A DNA stretch of 36,143 bases, taken from positions 4,050,864-4,087,006 of the forward strand of contig NZ_ML123034.1 in the NCBI RefSeq assembly GCF_003846185.1. Reading direction: 5' to 3'. Within the stretch, counting starts at the first letter, position 1, and each line of letters opens with the position of its first letter. The stretch is from Streptomyces sp. ADI96-02 (GTDB lineage Bacteria > Actinomycetota > Actinomycetes > Streptomycetales > Streptomycetaceae). Under the pieces are notes generated by a model. That model saw nothing but the letters and a program-made list of their open reading frames with translations. It had not been told where the DNA came from and did no database searches. Both the position numbers and the translations under genes were made by a program. Below are positions 16,298 to 26,273 of the stretch, one piece after another.

Positions 16298-17806
16298 ATG
16301 AGCGGCGCGGCACACGACGCATCGGGGAGTGCGCCGCAGAGCGCACCGGGGCGCGCGGCCCGGCACGGGCGGTGGCTGCTGGTGGTGGCGCTCACGGTGC
16401 AGTTCCTCGTCTCGCTGGACATGTCCGTGGTGAACGTGGCCCTGCCCGACATCCGCAGCGATCTCGGCTTCGGCGGCGACGGGCTGCTCTGGGTCGTGAA
16501 CGCCTACGCCCTCGCCTTCGGCGGGCTCCTCATGCTCGGCGGCCGGCTCGCCGACCTGGCGGGCCCCCGCCGCGTCCTGACGGCGGGTCTGGCGCTCTTC
16601 GGGTCGGCCGGTCTGGCGGGCGGCCTCGCCTGGTCGCCCGGCTCCCTGGTGGCGGCCCGCGCGGTGCAGGGCGTCGGCGCGGCGGCCCTCGCCCCGGTGG
16701 CCTTCGCCCTGATCACCCTCGCCTTCCCGGCGGGGCCCGCCCGCTCCCGCGCCCTCGGGCTGTGGGGCATGGCGGGTGCGGCGGGCGGCGCGGTCGGGGT
16801 GCTCGCGGGCGGGCTGCTCACCGACGCCGCCGGGTGGCGTGCGGTGATGCTGATCAACGTGCCCATCGTCGCCTTCGCCCTCGTCGCTGCCATCCGCACC
16901 GGGCCCGTCGGCTCGGAGCGGCGGACCGGCGCGCGGCTCGACGTGGCGGGAGCGCTTCTCGCCACGGCCGGCATGACTCTGCTGGTGCTCGGGCTGGTGC
17001 GGACCACGGCCCACGCGTGGGGCTCGGCGACGACGTCGGCCACGCTCGGCGCCGCCGCCCTGCTGGCCGCCTTCGTCGCCGTCGAGCGGCGCACCGCCTC
17101 GCCGCTGCTGCGCCCCGGACTGCTGCGGGGCCGGCCCGTGCTGACCGCGAACCTGGTCTGCCTGCTGCTGGCCTCGGCGCAGTTCGGCGCGTTCTACTTC
17201 GTCTCGCTCCACCTGCAACTGGTGCTCGGCTACGGTTCCACCGCCGCCGGAGCCGCCTTCCTGCCGTTCTGCGCCGGTATCGTCGTCGGCTCCGTCCTCG
17301 CCCCCCGGGCGGTCGCCGTGCTCGGCCTCCGCCCGCTGATGGCGGTGGGCGCCGGCCTGGCGGCGCTGGGCATGGCCTGGTTCGCGGCGACCGCCACCGC
17401 CGACGGCGGCTTCCTCGGCTCCGTCCTCGGCCCGTCGCTGCTCTGCTCCCTCGGCATCGGGCTGGGCTTCGTCCCGCTCGGCACGGCGGCCACCACCGAC
17501 GTGGCTCCCGGCGAGACCGGTATGGCGTCCGGGCTGCTCAACAGCTCGCGCCAGGTGGGCGGTTCGCTCGGTCTCGCCGTCCTGGTCACGGTCGCCACCG
17601 GGGTCACGGGCGACGGCGCGGGGCCGGCCGCCCTGTCCGCGGGCCACGCCGCCGCCTTCTGGCTCTCGTCGGCGTTCCTGGCGGTCGCCGCGCTGGCGGC
17701 GTACGTCCTGCTGCCGGGCGCGGGCCGGAGGGCCGCCGTCCGGGCCGCCGGGCCGCGCGAAGCCGCCGGGCGGGCCGGGGAGAGGCCCGACGGGGTGCCC
17801 GGCTGA
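16298..17806 (+). CDS. DHA2-type MFS drug/proton antiporter
   Basis: 502 aa from ATG 16298, with a purine-rich GGGGAAGGGGGG upstream. It shows about 14 hydrophobic segments. Motif D1 at the first helix reads SLDMSVVNVALPDIR, motif A reads GGRLADLAGPRRVL, and motif C is suggested by GMAGAAGGAVGVLAGGLLTD. The late conserved GMASGLLNSSRQVGGSLG is typical of the EmrB/QacA (DHA2) group. An inner-membrane exporter of unknown substrate, probably repressed by the divergent TetR. The polar Arg-rich tail is cytoplasmic. Confidence 0.92.
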   Translation: MSGAAHDASGSAPQSAPGRAARHGRWLLVVALTVQFLVSLDMSVVNVALPDIRSDLGFGGDGLLWVVNAYALAFGGLLMLGGRLADLAGPRRVLTAGLALFGSAGLAGGLAWSPGSLVAARAVQGVGAAALAPVAFALITLAFPAGPARSRALGLWGMAGAAGGAVGVLAGGLLTDAAGWRAVMLINVPIVAFALVAAIRTGPVGSERRTGARLDVAGALLATAGMTLLVLGLVRTTAHAWGSATTSATLGAAALLAAFVAVERRTASPLLRPGLLRGRPVLTANLVCLLLASAQFGAFYFVSLHLQLVLGYGSTAAGAAFLPFCAGIVVGSVLAPRAVAVLGLRPLMAVGAGLAALGMAWFAATATADGGFLGSVLGPSLLCSLGIGLGFVPLGTAATTDVAPGETGMASGLLNSSRQVGGSLGLAVLVTVATGVTGDGAGPAALSAGHAAAFWLSSAFLAVAALAAYVLLPGAGRRAAVRAAGPREAAGRAGERPDGVPG

Positions 17807-17916
17807 ACTCCTCCGGGCGTGTCCGATGACTTCGCCCGCCGGGACGGGTCTACCTTGCACGACGTCCCGGCCACCCCGCCCGGACATGGCGAAGGCCCGA
17901 CGAGGGGAAGAAGACC

Positions 17917-18381
17917 ATGCAGAAGATCACCACCTGTCTCTGGTTCGACGGCCAGGCCGAGGAAGCGGCCCGGTACTACATCGCGATCTTCGGCGGCGAC
18001 TCGCGCGTCCTGGACGTCAGCCGCAACGGCGACGCGGGCCCCGGTGAGCCCGGCAGCGTGCTCACCGTCCGCTTCCTGCTCGCCGGCCAGGAGTACCTGG
18101 GGCTCAACGGCGGCCCGCAGTTCCCGTTCACCGAGGCGATCTCGCTCTCCGTGGACTGCGCCGACCAGGCCGAGGTCGACCGGCTCTGGGACGCGCTCAC
18201 CGAGGGCGGCGAGGAGAGCCAGTGCGGCTGGCTGAAGGACCGGTTCGGCCTGTCCTGGCAGATCGTCCCGAGCGCCATGCCCGAGCTGCTGTCGGGCCCG
18301 GACCCGGCCAAGGCGGAGCGCGCCATGAAGGCGATGCTGGGCATGCGCAAGCTGGACATCCAGGCCCTGCGGGACGCCTGA
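17917..18381 (+). CDS. VOC-fold protein, PhnB / 3-demethylubiquinone-methyltransferase-like
   Basis: 154 aa from ATG 17917, with GAGGGGAAGAAG upstream. The pattern ITTCLWFDGQAEEAARYYIAI opens the glyoxalase/VOC fold. EYLGLNGGPQFPFTEAISL and CGWLKDRFGLSWQIVPS are signatures of the PF06983-type family, common single genes of unclear reaction. The name 3-demethylubiquinone methyltransferase is a database label and should not be taken as function. It is a stand-alone gene after the MFS gene. Confidence 0.9.
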   Translation: MQKITTCLWFDGQAEEAARYYIAIFGGDSRVLDVSRNGDAGPGEPGSVLTVRFLLAGQEYLGLNGGPQFPFTEAISLSVDCADQAEVDRLWDALTEGGEESQCGWLKDRFGLSWQIVPSAMPELLSGPDPAKAERAMKAMLGMRKLDIQALRDA

Positions 18382-18450
18382 GACGCGCGGGCCGGAGGGC
18401 CGGGGCGGCCCGGCAGGGGAGTACGGGCCGACGGCGCGCGGGCCGGTGGT

Positions 18451-19674
18451 TCAGGCCAGCGGGTGCCCGATGAGCATCGTCGGGGCCCCGGCCACCCGCG
18501 TCAGGAACACCGTCGCCGCGTTCGGTCCGCTCAGCTTCATCCGCCGCCGCAGCTCCTCCGGCTCGACCGCCGAACCGCGCTTCTTGACGGTCAGTACGCC
18601 GACCTCCCGCTCCCGCAGCAGGGCCTTGAGCCGCTTCATGTTGAACGGGAGCCGGTCGGTGATCTCGTACCCGGAGACGTACGGGGAGGCGTACGGCTCG
18701 TCAGCGGTGACGTACGCGATCGTCTCGTCCACCAGGCGTCCGCCGCACCGCGCCACGACGTCCGCGACCAGGTGCGCCCGGATCACCGCGCCGTCCGGCT
18801 CGTACAGGTAGCGGCCGACCGGGCCGACCGGCGGGGCGGGCAGCGGGGCCGGGGCGGTCAGGGCGGCTCCGGACGGCAGCAGGGTCGCCCGGAACGAGCC
18901 GGCCGCGAACCCCTCCCCGTACCAGAGCACCGCTTCCTTGACGTCGCCGCCGTCCGAGATCCACTCGGCCTCCGCCTCGGGTCCGATCGCCTCGTGCGGG
19001 ATGCCCGGAGCGATCTTCAGCGCCGCGCGGGGGGCCTTCAGCGCGGCGGCCGTCGCCCAGGACAGCGGCGGTGAGTACGCCTCCGGGTCGAAGATCCGGC
19101 CGCGCCCGCCCCGCCGCGCCGGGTCCACGAAGACGGCGTCGTACGGCGAGGCGTCGATCTCCGCGACGTCGGCGCACCGCACCTCGATCAGCCCGGCCAG
19201 ACCGAGCGCGTCCGCGTTGGCGCGGGCCACCTCGGCGGTGAGCGGGTCGCGGTCCACGGCGAGCACGCGGACGCCGGCGCGGGCCAGCGCGATGGCGTCG
19301 CCCCCGATCCCGCAGCACAGGTCCGCCACGCTCCGCACGCCGAGCGCCGCGAACCGGGCGGCGCGGTGGGCGGCGACCGAGGTGCGGGTGGCCTGTTCGA
19401 CGCCGTTGGGCGTGAAGTACATCCGGTAGGCGTCCTCGGCCCCGAACTTCGCCGCCGCCCGCTGCCGCAGCCGCGCCTGCCCCAGCGCCGCCGAGACCAG
19501 CCGGGCCGGGTGCGCACGGCGCAGCCTGGTCGCGGTCGCCAGCTCCTGGGCGGGGTCGTGGTCGCGCAGGGCGGCCAGCAGCTGTTCGCCCTCGGGCGTG
19601 CGCAGCGCGGCGAAGTCGGCGCGGGCGGGGTCGTCGGCCGAGGCGGCGGAGGTCGTTGCGTTCACCCGGTCCAT
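18451..19674 (-). CDS. Class I SAM-dependent methyltransferase with THUMP-like C-terminal domain
   Basis: 407 aa from ATG 19674. The N-terminal helical part includes YRMYFTPNGVEQATR. SAM motif I reads VADLCCGIGGDAIALARAG, the acidic loop is VLAVDRDPLTAEVARANA, and the active-site-like motif is FVDPARRGGRGRIF. The C-terminal domain (VGRYLYEPDGAVIRAHLV, then LKALLREREVGVLTVKKRG) matches the THUMP-like family, suggesting an RNA substrate. The exact target is unknown. No clear ribosome site precedes the ATG. It is convergent with the VOC gene. Confidence 0.88.
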   Translation of the reverse strand: MDRVNATTSAASADDPARADFAALRTPEGEQLLAALRDHDPAQELATATRLRRAHPARLVSAALGQARLRQRAAAKFGAEDAYRMYFTPNGVEQATRTSVAAHRAARFAALGVRSVADLCCGIGGDAIALARAGVRVLAVDRDPLTAEVARANADALGLAGLIEVRCADVAEIDASPYDAVFVDPARRGGRGRIFDPEAYSPPLSWATAAALKAPRAALKIAPGIPHEAIGPEAEAEWISDGGDVKEAVLWYGEGFAAGSFRATLLPSGAALTAPAPLPAPPVGPVGRYLYEPDGAVIRAHLVADVVARCGGRLVDETIAYVTADEPYASPYVSGYEITDRLPFNMKRLKALLREREVGVLTVKKRGSAVEPEELRRRMKLSGPNAATVFLTRVAGAPTMLIGHPLA

Positions 19675-19772
19675 TGTGAGCCAGGCGGCGTGTGGGCCGG
19701 CCGGGGGACGGCGCCCGGCCGCTCGCGGTGTCGGCGGCGGGCGGCCGGTGGCGGATGGCAGGATGCGACGCC

Positions 19773-20729
19773 ATGCAGCTAGTACGACAAAAAGAAAAAT
19801 CAGCCGTGAAACGGTACAGGCCGGGCTCCGTCGTGCTGGCGGCCCTGCTGGCCGCCGCCGTCGTCTCCGGGTGCGCGGCGGAGACGGGAGGCGACGGCTC
19901 CGCGTCCTCCGGCGGGCCGGCGAAGCCCGCCGCCGGACAGCAGGGCGGAGACGCGCCGCAGGCCGGTCCCGCCCGCGCCCTGGACACGTACGCCCAGAAG
20001 CTTCGGCGGAAGCAGGCCGCCCGCGCCGTCGCCGCGAAGAAGTGGGGCCTGAGCGCCGTCCCCCTCGCGGCCCCCGAGCCGCCGAGGACGAAACCGCGCA
20101 TCACCACCCGCGACGGGTTCGAGGTCCAGGACGACGAAGGGCTGCCGCCCGTCTTCACCACCGTCCCCACCAAGGAGCGGATCGTCTTCCTGACGATGGA
20201 CGACGGGGCCGAGAAGGACCCCGAGCTGCTGCGGATGATGACCGAACTCGACATCCCGTACAGCGCGTTCCTCAGCGACTACGTCATCAACGACGACTAC
20301 GGCTACTTCGCCAAGATGCAGAAGCGCGGGGTGACCCTCAGCAACCACACGCTGAACCACCGCTATCTGCCCGGCCTCTCCCGCGCCGAGCAGAAGAGCG
20401 AGATCTGCGATCAGCAGGACAAGCTCCAGAAGCGCTACGGGAAGCGGCCCACGCTCTTCCGTCCGCCCTACGGCAACTACAACCGCGACACGCTCGTCGT
20501 CGCCGGGTCCTGCGGGATCACCGCCGTGCCGCTGTGGGCCTCCGAGGCATTCCCCGACCACATGGAGTGGCGCGAGTGGGACCGGGACCTGCACCCCGGC
20601 GACATCGTGCTCACCCACTTCCGGGGCAAGGAGGACTGGAAGGGCACGATGCCCGACATGATCCGCCAGGTGATGAAGACCATCACGGACAAGGGCTACG
20701 CGGTGGCCCGCCTGGAGGACTACGTCTGA
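19773..20729 (+). CDS. Lipoprotein polysaccharide deacetylase (NodB domain)
   Basis: 318 aa from ATG 19773; GTG 19806 is an alternative giving VKRYRPGSVVLAALLAA. A lipobox VVSGC marks a lipoprotein signal. The NodB domain reads RIVFLTMDDGAEKDPELL (motif 1, TMDDG in place of the usual TFDDG), metal-binding SNHTLNH (motif 2), FRPPYGNYNRDT (motif 3) and DIVLTHFRG (motif 5). The metal triad Asp/His/His is intact. It probably deacetylates cell-wall or extracellular GlcNAc polymers. The A-rich stretch between the two possible starts is unusual here. Confidence 0.88.
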   Translation: MQLVRQKEKSAVKRYRPGSVVLAALLAAAVVSGCAAETGGDGSASSGGPAKPAAGQQGGDAPQAGPARALDTYAQKLRRKQAARAVAAKKWGLSAVPLAAPEPPRTKPRITTRDGFEVQDDEGLPPVFTTVPTKERIVFLTMDDGAEKDPELLRMMTELDIPYSAFLSDYVINDDYGYFAKMQKRGVTLSNHTLNHRYLPGLSRAEQKSEICDQQDKLQKRYGKRPTLFRPPYGNYNRDTLVVAGSCGITAVPLWASEAFPDHMEWREWDRDLHPGDIVLTHFRGKEDWKGTMPDMIRQVMKTITDKGYAVARLEDYV

Positions 20730-20780
20730 CGCCCGGCCGCGCGGCGGCGACTCCTCCGCCGCAGGCCCTTCCCCGTACGC

Positions 20781-20822
20781 CGACGCATGCGCGCGCAGCC
20801 CCCGCTGTGCGCGCATGCGTCG
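20781..20822. terminator. Strong hairpin between the deacetylase gene and groES
   Basis: CGACGCATGCGCGC (20781-20794) pairs perfectly with 20809-20822. Inner bases add GCAGC/GCTGT around a CCCC loop, giving a 19-bp stem with one wobble pair. No T-tract follows. It is the likely terminator of the deacetylase transcript and insulates the groES promoter. Confidence 0.75.
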
Positions 20823-20922
20823 TTCGGGGCGGTCGGCGCGTACGGGACGCGTCCCGGAGCGGCCCGGCGCGTCCCGGAACGCGCTTCCGGGGAGGGCGCG
20901 GAGGCGGCGCGCGGGTGGTGAA

Positions 20923-20996
20923 TTGGCACTCCGCTTGACCGAGTGCTAATCGCGGTCATAGTCTCAGGTCTGGCACTCCCCCCTGGAGAGTGCCAG
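20923..20996. promoter_or_regulatory. groES-groEL1 promoter with two CIRCE elements
   Basis: First CIRCE: TTGGCACTC (20923-20931), 9 bases, GAGTGCTAA (20941-20949), one change from the consensus TTAGCACTC-N9-GAGTGCTAA. Second CIRCE: CTGGCACTC (20970-20978), 9 bases, GAGTGCCAG (20988-20996), a perfect inverted repeat. A -35 TTGACC (20935-20940) lies inside the first CIRCE and a -10 CATAGT (20957-20962) lies between them, so HrcA bound at either site would block initiation. The remaining 110 bases to groES hold no other feature I can name. Confidence 0.9.
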
Positions 20997-21105
20997 CACC
21001 ACACTGCGCGACAGGGCAGGTCCGGCACCCGCGACGACGGATCGGTCCGGTCGCCGCCCACAGACTGTTAAACCCCGTGAGATCTCCGAAGGGGGAGACC
21101 GGATC

Positions 21106-21414
21106 GTGTCGACCACCAGCACCAAGGTTGCGATCAAGCCGCTTGAGGACCGCATTGTGGTCCAGCCGCTCGACGCCGAGCAGACCACCGCTTCCGGCCT
21201 GGTCATTCCGGACACCGCGAAGGAGAAGCCCCAGGAGGGCGTCGTCCTCGCCGTGGGTCCGGGCCGCTTCGAGAACGGCGAGCGCCTTCCGCTCGACGTC
21301 AAGACCGGCGACGTCGTCCTGTACAGCAAGTACGGCGGCACCGAGGTGAAGTACAGCGGCGAGGAGTACCTCGTCCTCTCGGCCCGCGACGTCCTCGCGA
21401 TCGTCGAGAAGTAA
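21106..21414 (+). CDS. groES: Co-chaperonin GroES
   Basis: 102 aa from GTG 21106, with GAAGGGGGAG upstream. It is the heptameric lid of the GroEL folding chamber. The start [19 protein letters not shown], a mobile loop near [17 protein letters not shown], and the C-terminal [15 protein letters not shown] are all canonical. First gene of the heat-shock operon with groEL1 99 bases downstream; regulated through the two CIRCE elements. Confidence 0.97.
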   Translation: MSTTSTKVAIKPLEDRIVVQPLDAEQTTASGLVIPDTAKEKPQEGVVLAVGPGRFENGERLPLDVKTGDVVLYSKYGGTEVKYSGEEYLVLSARDVLAIVEK

Positions 21415-21468
21415 TTTCACCCACGTTTGCTTGTGTTCTGCGCCCCTGGCCCCCTGCGTAACAACTAG

Positions 21469-23139
<1,671 letters not shown>

Positions 23140-23154
23140 TCACCCGCACCGGTC

Positions 23155-23179
23155 CCTGGCCGGTCAGTCACCGGCCAGG
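23155..23179 (+). terminator. groES-groEL1 terminator hairpin
   Basis: CCTGGCCGGT (23155-23164), loop CAGTC, ACCGGCCAGG (23170-23179): a perfect 10-bp stem 16 bases after the groEL1 stop. No T-run follows. Related CCACCAGCCGCC/CCACCGGCCGCT fragments repeat loosely to about 23225. Confidence 0.75.
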
Positions 23180-23318
23180 AGCCACCAGCCGCCGGTCACC
23201 GCTCAGCAGCCACCGGCCGCTGGTCAGCAGTACGGCGCGCCCGGCGCGTACTCCGGTACGCGCCCGAGGCCCGGTACCCCCGTCGCGGGGGCGCCGGGCC
23301 TCACGGCGTTCCGGGGCC

Positions 23319-24374
23319 TCACGCCGAGCGGCCCAGGGCGTCCGGGCTGACCGGGTCGGCGAACGGCAGGCCGCGGGCGTACCGGGCCACCTCCTCCAGC
23401 GCGAAGTCCGCCATGCGGTGGATCTCCTCGCCCAGCGAGCCCGCCACGTGCGGGGTCAGCAGCACGTTCTCCAGTTCGTACAGCGGGGAGCCGGCCGGTG
23501 GTATGTCCGGTTCCGTCACGTCGAGCACCGCGTTCAGCCGGCCCGAGACCAGTTCGGGCAGCAGCGCGTCGCCGTCGACCAGCGAACCCCGCGCGGTGTT
23601 GATCAGCGTCGTCCCGTCCGCCATCGCCGCCAACTGCGCGGCGCCGATCATGTGCCGGGTCGCGGGCAGCTCCGGCGCGTGCACCGACACGATCCGGCTG
23701 CGCGCGCACAACTCGTCCAGCTCCACCGCCTCCACGCCCAGCGCCCGCGCCCCGGGCCCGTCCACGTACGGATCGAAGAGCAGGACGTCCAGATCGAACG
23801 GGCGCAGCAGCTCGATCACCCGGCGGCCGATCCGCGAGGCCCCGACGATGCCCACGGCGCGCCGGTAGTTGCCGTGCCCGGCCAGCTCCGCGCGCCAGTC
23901 GTGCGGGGCGCGCAGCTCCCGGTAGCGCAGGGCCGCGGCCCGGACGTTCTTGCCCGCGAACAGGATCGCCGCCAGCGTGTACTCGGCGACCGGCAGCGCG
24001 TTCGCCCCGGCCGCCGAGGCCACCGCGATGCCGCGCTCCCAACAGGCCGGGGTGACATGGTGCTTGACGCTTCCGGCCGCGTGCACGACGGCCCGCAGCC
24101 GGGGTGCGGCGGCCAGGACCTCGGCGGTGAGCGGAGGCGCGCCCCAGCAGGTGATCAGCAGCTCGGCCCCGGCCAGCGCGGCGGCGACCTCGGGCGTGGG
24201 GTCGGTGAGCCGGTGGGCGACCAGCGCGGGGTCGGTGTCCACGAGCGCGGTCAGCCGCCGCCGCTGCCCGGCGGTGAACAACTGCTCGGCGACGCCGGGC
24301 CCCATGGCCAGCAGGGCGGTCGGTGCGCCGGGGGCGGCTGACGTGTCGGCGGAGGCGTCGGCGGTGGGGTGCAT
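23319..24374 (-). CDS. D-2-hydroxyacid dehydrogenase family protein
   Basis: 351 aa from ATG 24374 (MHPTADASADTSAAPGAP). Further upstream the frame is Arg/Pro-rich and non-family. The Rossmann NAD site is VGIVGASRIGRRVIELL. The catalytic Arg is in TARGSLVDGDALL, Glu in VTEPDIPPAGSPLYEL and His in NVLLTPHVAGSLGEEI; all three are present. It resembles the SerA/glyoxylate-reductase superfamily, with a long N-terminal Ala-rich lead. Substrate not assignable. Its end faces groEL1. Confidence 0.88.
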   Translation of the reverse strand: MHPTADASADTSAAPGAPTALLAMGPGVAEQLFTAGQRRRLTALVDTDPALVAHRLTDPTPEVAAALAGAELLITCWGAPPLTAEVLAAAPRLRAVVHAAGSVKHHVTPACWERGIAVASAAGANALPVAEYTLAAILFAGKNVRAAALRYRELRAPHDWRAELAGHGNYRRAVGIVGASRIGRRVIELLRPFDLDVLLFDPYVDGPGARALGVEAVELDELCARSRIVSVHAPELPATRHMIGAAQLAAMADGTTLINTARGSLVDGDALLPELVSGRLNAVLDVTEPDIPPAGSPLYELENVLLTPHVAGSLGEEIHRMADFALEEVARYARGLPFADPVSPDALGRSA

Positions 24375-24569
24375 GGGGGACTCGGGCTCCTCGCGGGGCG
24401 CTCGGGGGTGACGTGTCCGGTGGCGGTGGCGGCCGATGCGCCGGCCGTCGGGCGGCCCGTCCTGCGGGCGGAGCGGGACGCACCTCGGGCGCACGGCCCG
24501 GCTTCCGTGCGAGCACGGGAGGGCCGGTGGATGGGGCCGCCGCCGTGATGCCCGCGGCCGAGACCTCCT

Positions 24570-24617
24570 CGGCCCGCCGCCGTCCGGCTACTGCGGCCCG
24601 CCGCCGTCCGGCTACTG
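24570..24617. repeat. Exact 24-bp tandem duplication over the SDR stop codon
   Basis: CGGCCCGCCGCCGTCCGGCT plus ACTG occurs at 24570-24593 and, identically, at 24594-24617; a partial third copy begins at 24618. The second copy contains the stop codon (24612-24614) of the SDR gene, so the first copy carries the same stop again just downstream. The rest of the 24375-24611 gap is GC-rich with no gene seen. Confidence 0.9.
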
Positions 24618-25385
24618 CGGCCCGTACTTGCGTCCCGTGCGCGAGGTGACCCCGCCGAGCAGGCTGCGCGGCGTCACCTTCACCAGCCCCATCAGCGCCT
24701 TGTAGCGCGGGTCCGGGACGGACACCGTCCGGCCGCGCGCCAGATCCGTCAGGGCCGACGCCACCAACTTGTCGGCGTCCAGCCACATCCAGCCCGGGAT
24801 GTTGCCCGTGCCCATCCCGGCCCGCTCGTGGAACTCCGTCCGTACGAACCCGGGGCACAGCGCCATCAGCCGCACCCCCGACCCGGCCAGGTCCCGCGCC
24901 GCGCCCTGGGTGAACTGCACGACCCACGCCTTGGACGCCCCGTACGTACCGCGCGGCACGAACGCCGCGACGGACGCCACGTTGACCACTCCGCCCCGGC
25001 CGCGCTCCCGCATCCCCGCGGTGGCGGCCGAGGTCAGCCGCAGCACCGCCTCGCAGTGCACCTTCAGCATCGTCAGCTCGTCGCTCATGGACACGTCCAG
25101 ATAGCGTCCCTTGTTGCCGAACCCGGCGTTGTTGATCAGCAGATCGACCGGGTGCGTCCGGTCCCCGAGCCGCTTCTCGACCGCCTCGATCCCGCCGTCC
25201 GTGGACAGGTCGGCGCTCAGCACCTCCGCCTCGATGCCGTGCCGGTCGTGCAGTTCGGTGGCCTGCTCGCGCAGCCGCGCGGTGTCCCGGGCCACCAGCA
25301 CCAGGTTGTGTCCCTGGCCCGCGAGCCGCCGCGCGAAGGCGGCCCCGATACCCGCCGTCGCGCCCGTAATCAGTGCTGTCGTCAT
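24612..25385 (-). CDS. SDR-family oxidoreductase
   Basis: 257 aa from ATG 25385 (MTTALITGATAGIGAAFARR). The NAD(P) motif is TGATAGIG, the structural motif NNAG is in DLLINNAGFGNKG, the catalytic Ser in VVNVASVAAF and the Tyr-x3-Lys in TYGASKAWVVQF. Length is standard for classical SDRs. The C-terminus DPRYKALMGLVKVTPRSL is typical of DltE-like/YqjQ-like short-chain dehydrogenases. Substrate unknown. It ends in the 24-bp tandem duplication. Confidence 0.92.
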   Translation of the reverse strand: MTTALITGATAGIGAAFARRLAGQGHNLVLVARDTARLREQATELHDRHGIEAEVLSADLSTDGGIEAVEKRLGDRTHPVDLLINNAGFGNKGRYLDVSMSDELTMLKVHCEAVLRLTSAATAGMRERGRGGVVNVASVAAFVPRGTYGASKAWVVQFTQGAARDLAGSGVRLMALCPGFVRTEFHERAGMGTGNIPGWMWLDADKLVASALTDLARGRTVSVPDPRYKALMGLVKVTPRSLLGGVTSRTGRKYGPQ

Positions 25386-25529
25386 ACGCGGCACGTTAGT
25401 GCCCCGCACTGACGGCGAGCGCACCCGCCCGCATCGCGGGCGCCCCGGCCCGCGCGCCACCGCCCCGGCGACGCGCCCCGCCCGCCCGGAACTACCGGCC
25501 CCCGGCAGCCCGCGCGTCCCGGCCACCGC

Positions 25530-26192
25530 TCAACCCCCGGTGTACTCCCGGGCCTTGCGCAGCGCCTCGGGATGCAGCGCCTCGCCGGCCGCCAGCAGCG
25601 CGGGCAGCAGACTGCGTTCGGTGGTCACCGCGCGGAACTGTAGGGCCACCGTGACCTCGTGGTCCGGGCGGTGCACGATCTCGACCGGATCGCCGGCCCG
25701 GACGGCGCCCGGCTCGATGACCCGTAGATACGCGCCCGGGGCGGCCTCCCGCGTGAACCGCCTGACCCACCCCTGCTCCCCGAGGTGGTCCGCGAACGTC
25801 CGGCACGGAATGCGCCCGGAGGTCACCTCCAGCAGCAGTTCCGCGCCCACCCGCCAGCGCTCGCCGATCCGCGCGCCGCTCACGTCGACGCCCTCGGTGG
25901 TGAGGTTCTCGCCGAACGCGCCGTTGGCCAGCGTCCGCCCGCCCAGCGTCCGCTCCCACGCGTCCAGCTCCTCCCGGGCGAACGCGTACACCGCCTGGTC
26001 GCTCCCGCCGTGGTGGCGCAGGTCGCAGACGGCGTCCCCGGCGAGCCCGCTGCCGCCCGTCCCCTTGGCGCCCGGGTCGAAGACGGATACGGGCCCGTCG
26101 ACCGGACGCTTGTCGATCCCGGTGAGACCGCCCGGACCTCCGGCGGAGGGGGCGGGGCGAGGGCGTCCGACGTTCACGCTCAGCAGCTTCAT
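25530..26192 (-). CDS. MOSC-domain protein (YiiM-like)
   Basis: 220 aa from ATG 26192 (MKLLSVNVGRPRPAP). MOSC signature: SDQAVYAFAREELDAWE, GAFGENLTTEGVDV, then the conserved Cys in VTSGRIPCRTFADHLG. The C-terminal helical part resembles the YiiM 3-alpha domain. Such proteins bind or transfer molybdopterin-sulfur species and reduce N-hydroxylated compounds; specific role here unknown. It is divergent from the LysR gene, with only 81 bases between, so the regulator may control it. Confidence 0.9.
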   Translation of the reverse strand: MKLLSVNVGRPRPAPSAGGPGGLTGIDKRPVDGPVSVFDPGAKGTGGSGLAGDAVCDLRHHGGSDQAVYAFAREELDAWERTLGGRTLANGAFGENLTTEGVDVSGARIGERWRVGAELLLEVTSGRIPCRTFADHLGEQGWVRRFTREAAPGAYLRVIEPGAVRAGDPVEIVHRPDHEVTVALQFRAVTTERSLLPALLAAGEALHPEALRKAREYTGG

Positions 26193-26273
26193 ACGGGTCA
26201 CGCTAACGGCTCGGCCCTCAAAGAATCTCCGCATTAACTCGCCTCCCATCCAAGAACCTCTTATGGTGGAAAG
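26193..26273. promoter_or_regulatory. Intergenic control region between the MOSC and LysR genes
   Basis: AT-richer than its flanks. The direct repeat AAGAATCTC (26221-26229) and AAGAACCTC (26252-26260) are 31 bases apart, three helical turns, and could be LysR binding sites. TATGGT (26262-26267) ends six bases before the lysR GTG, the same arrangement as at glmS, suggesting a leaderless transcript. Confidence 0.4.
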
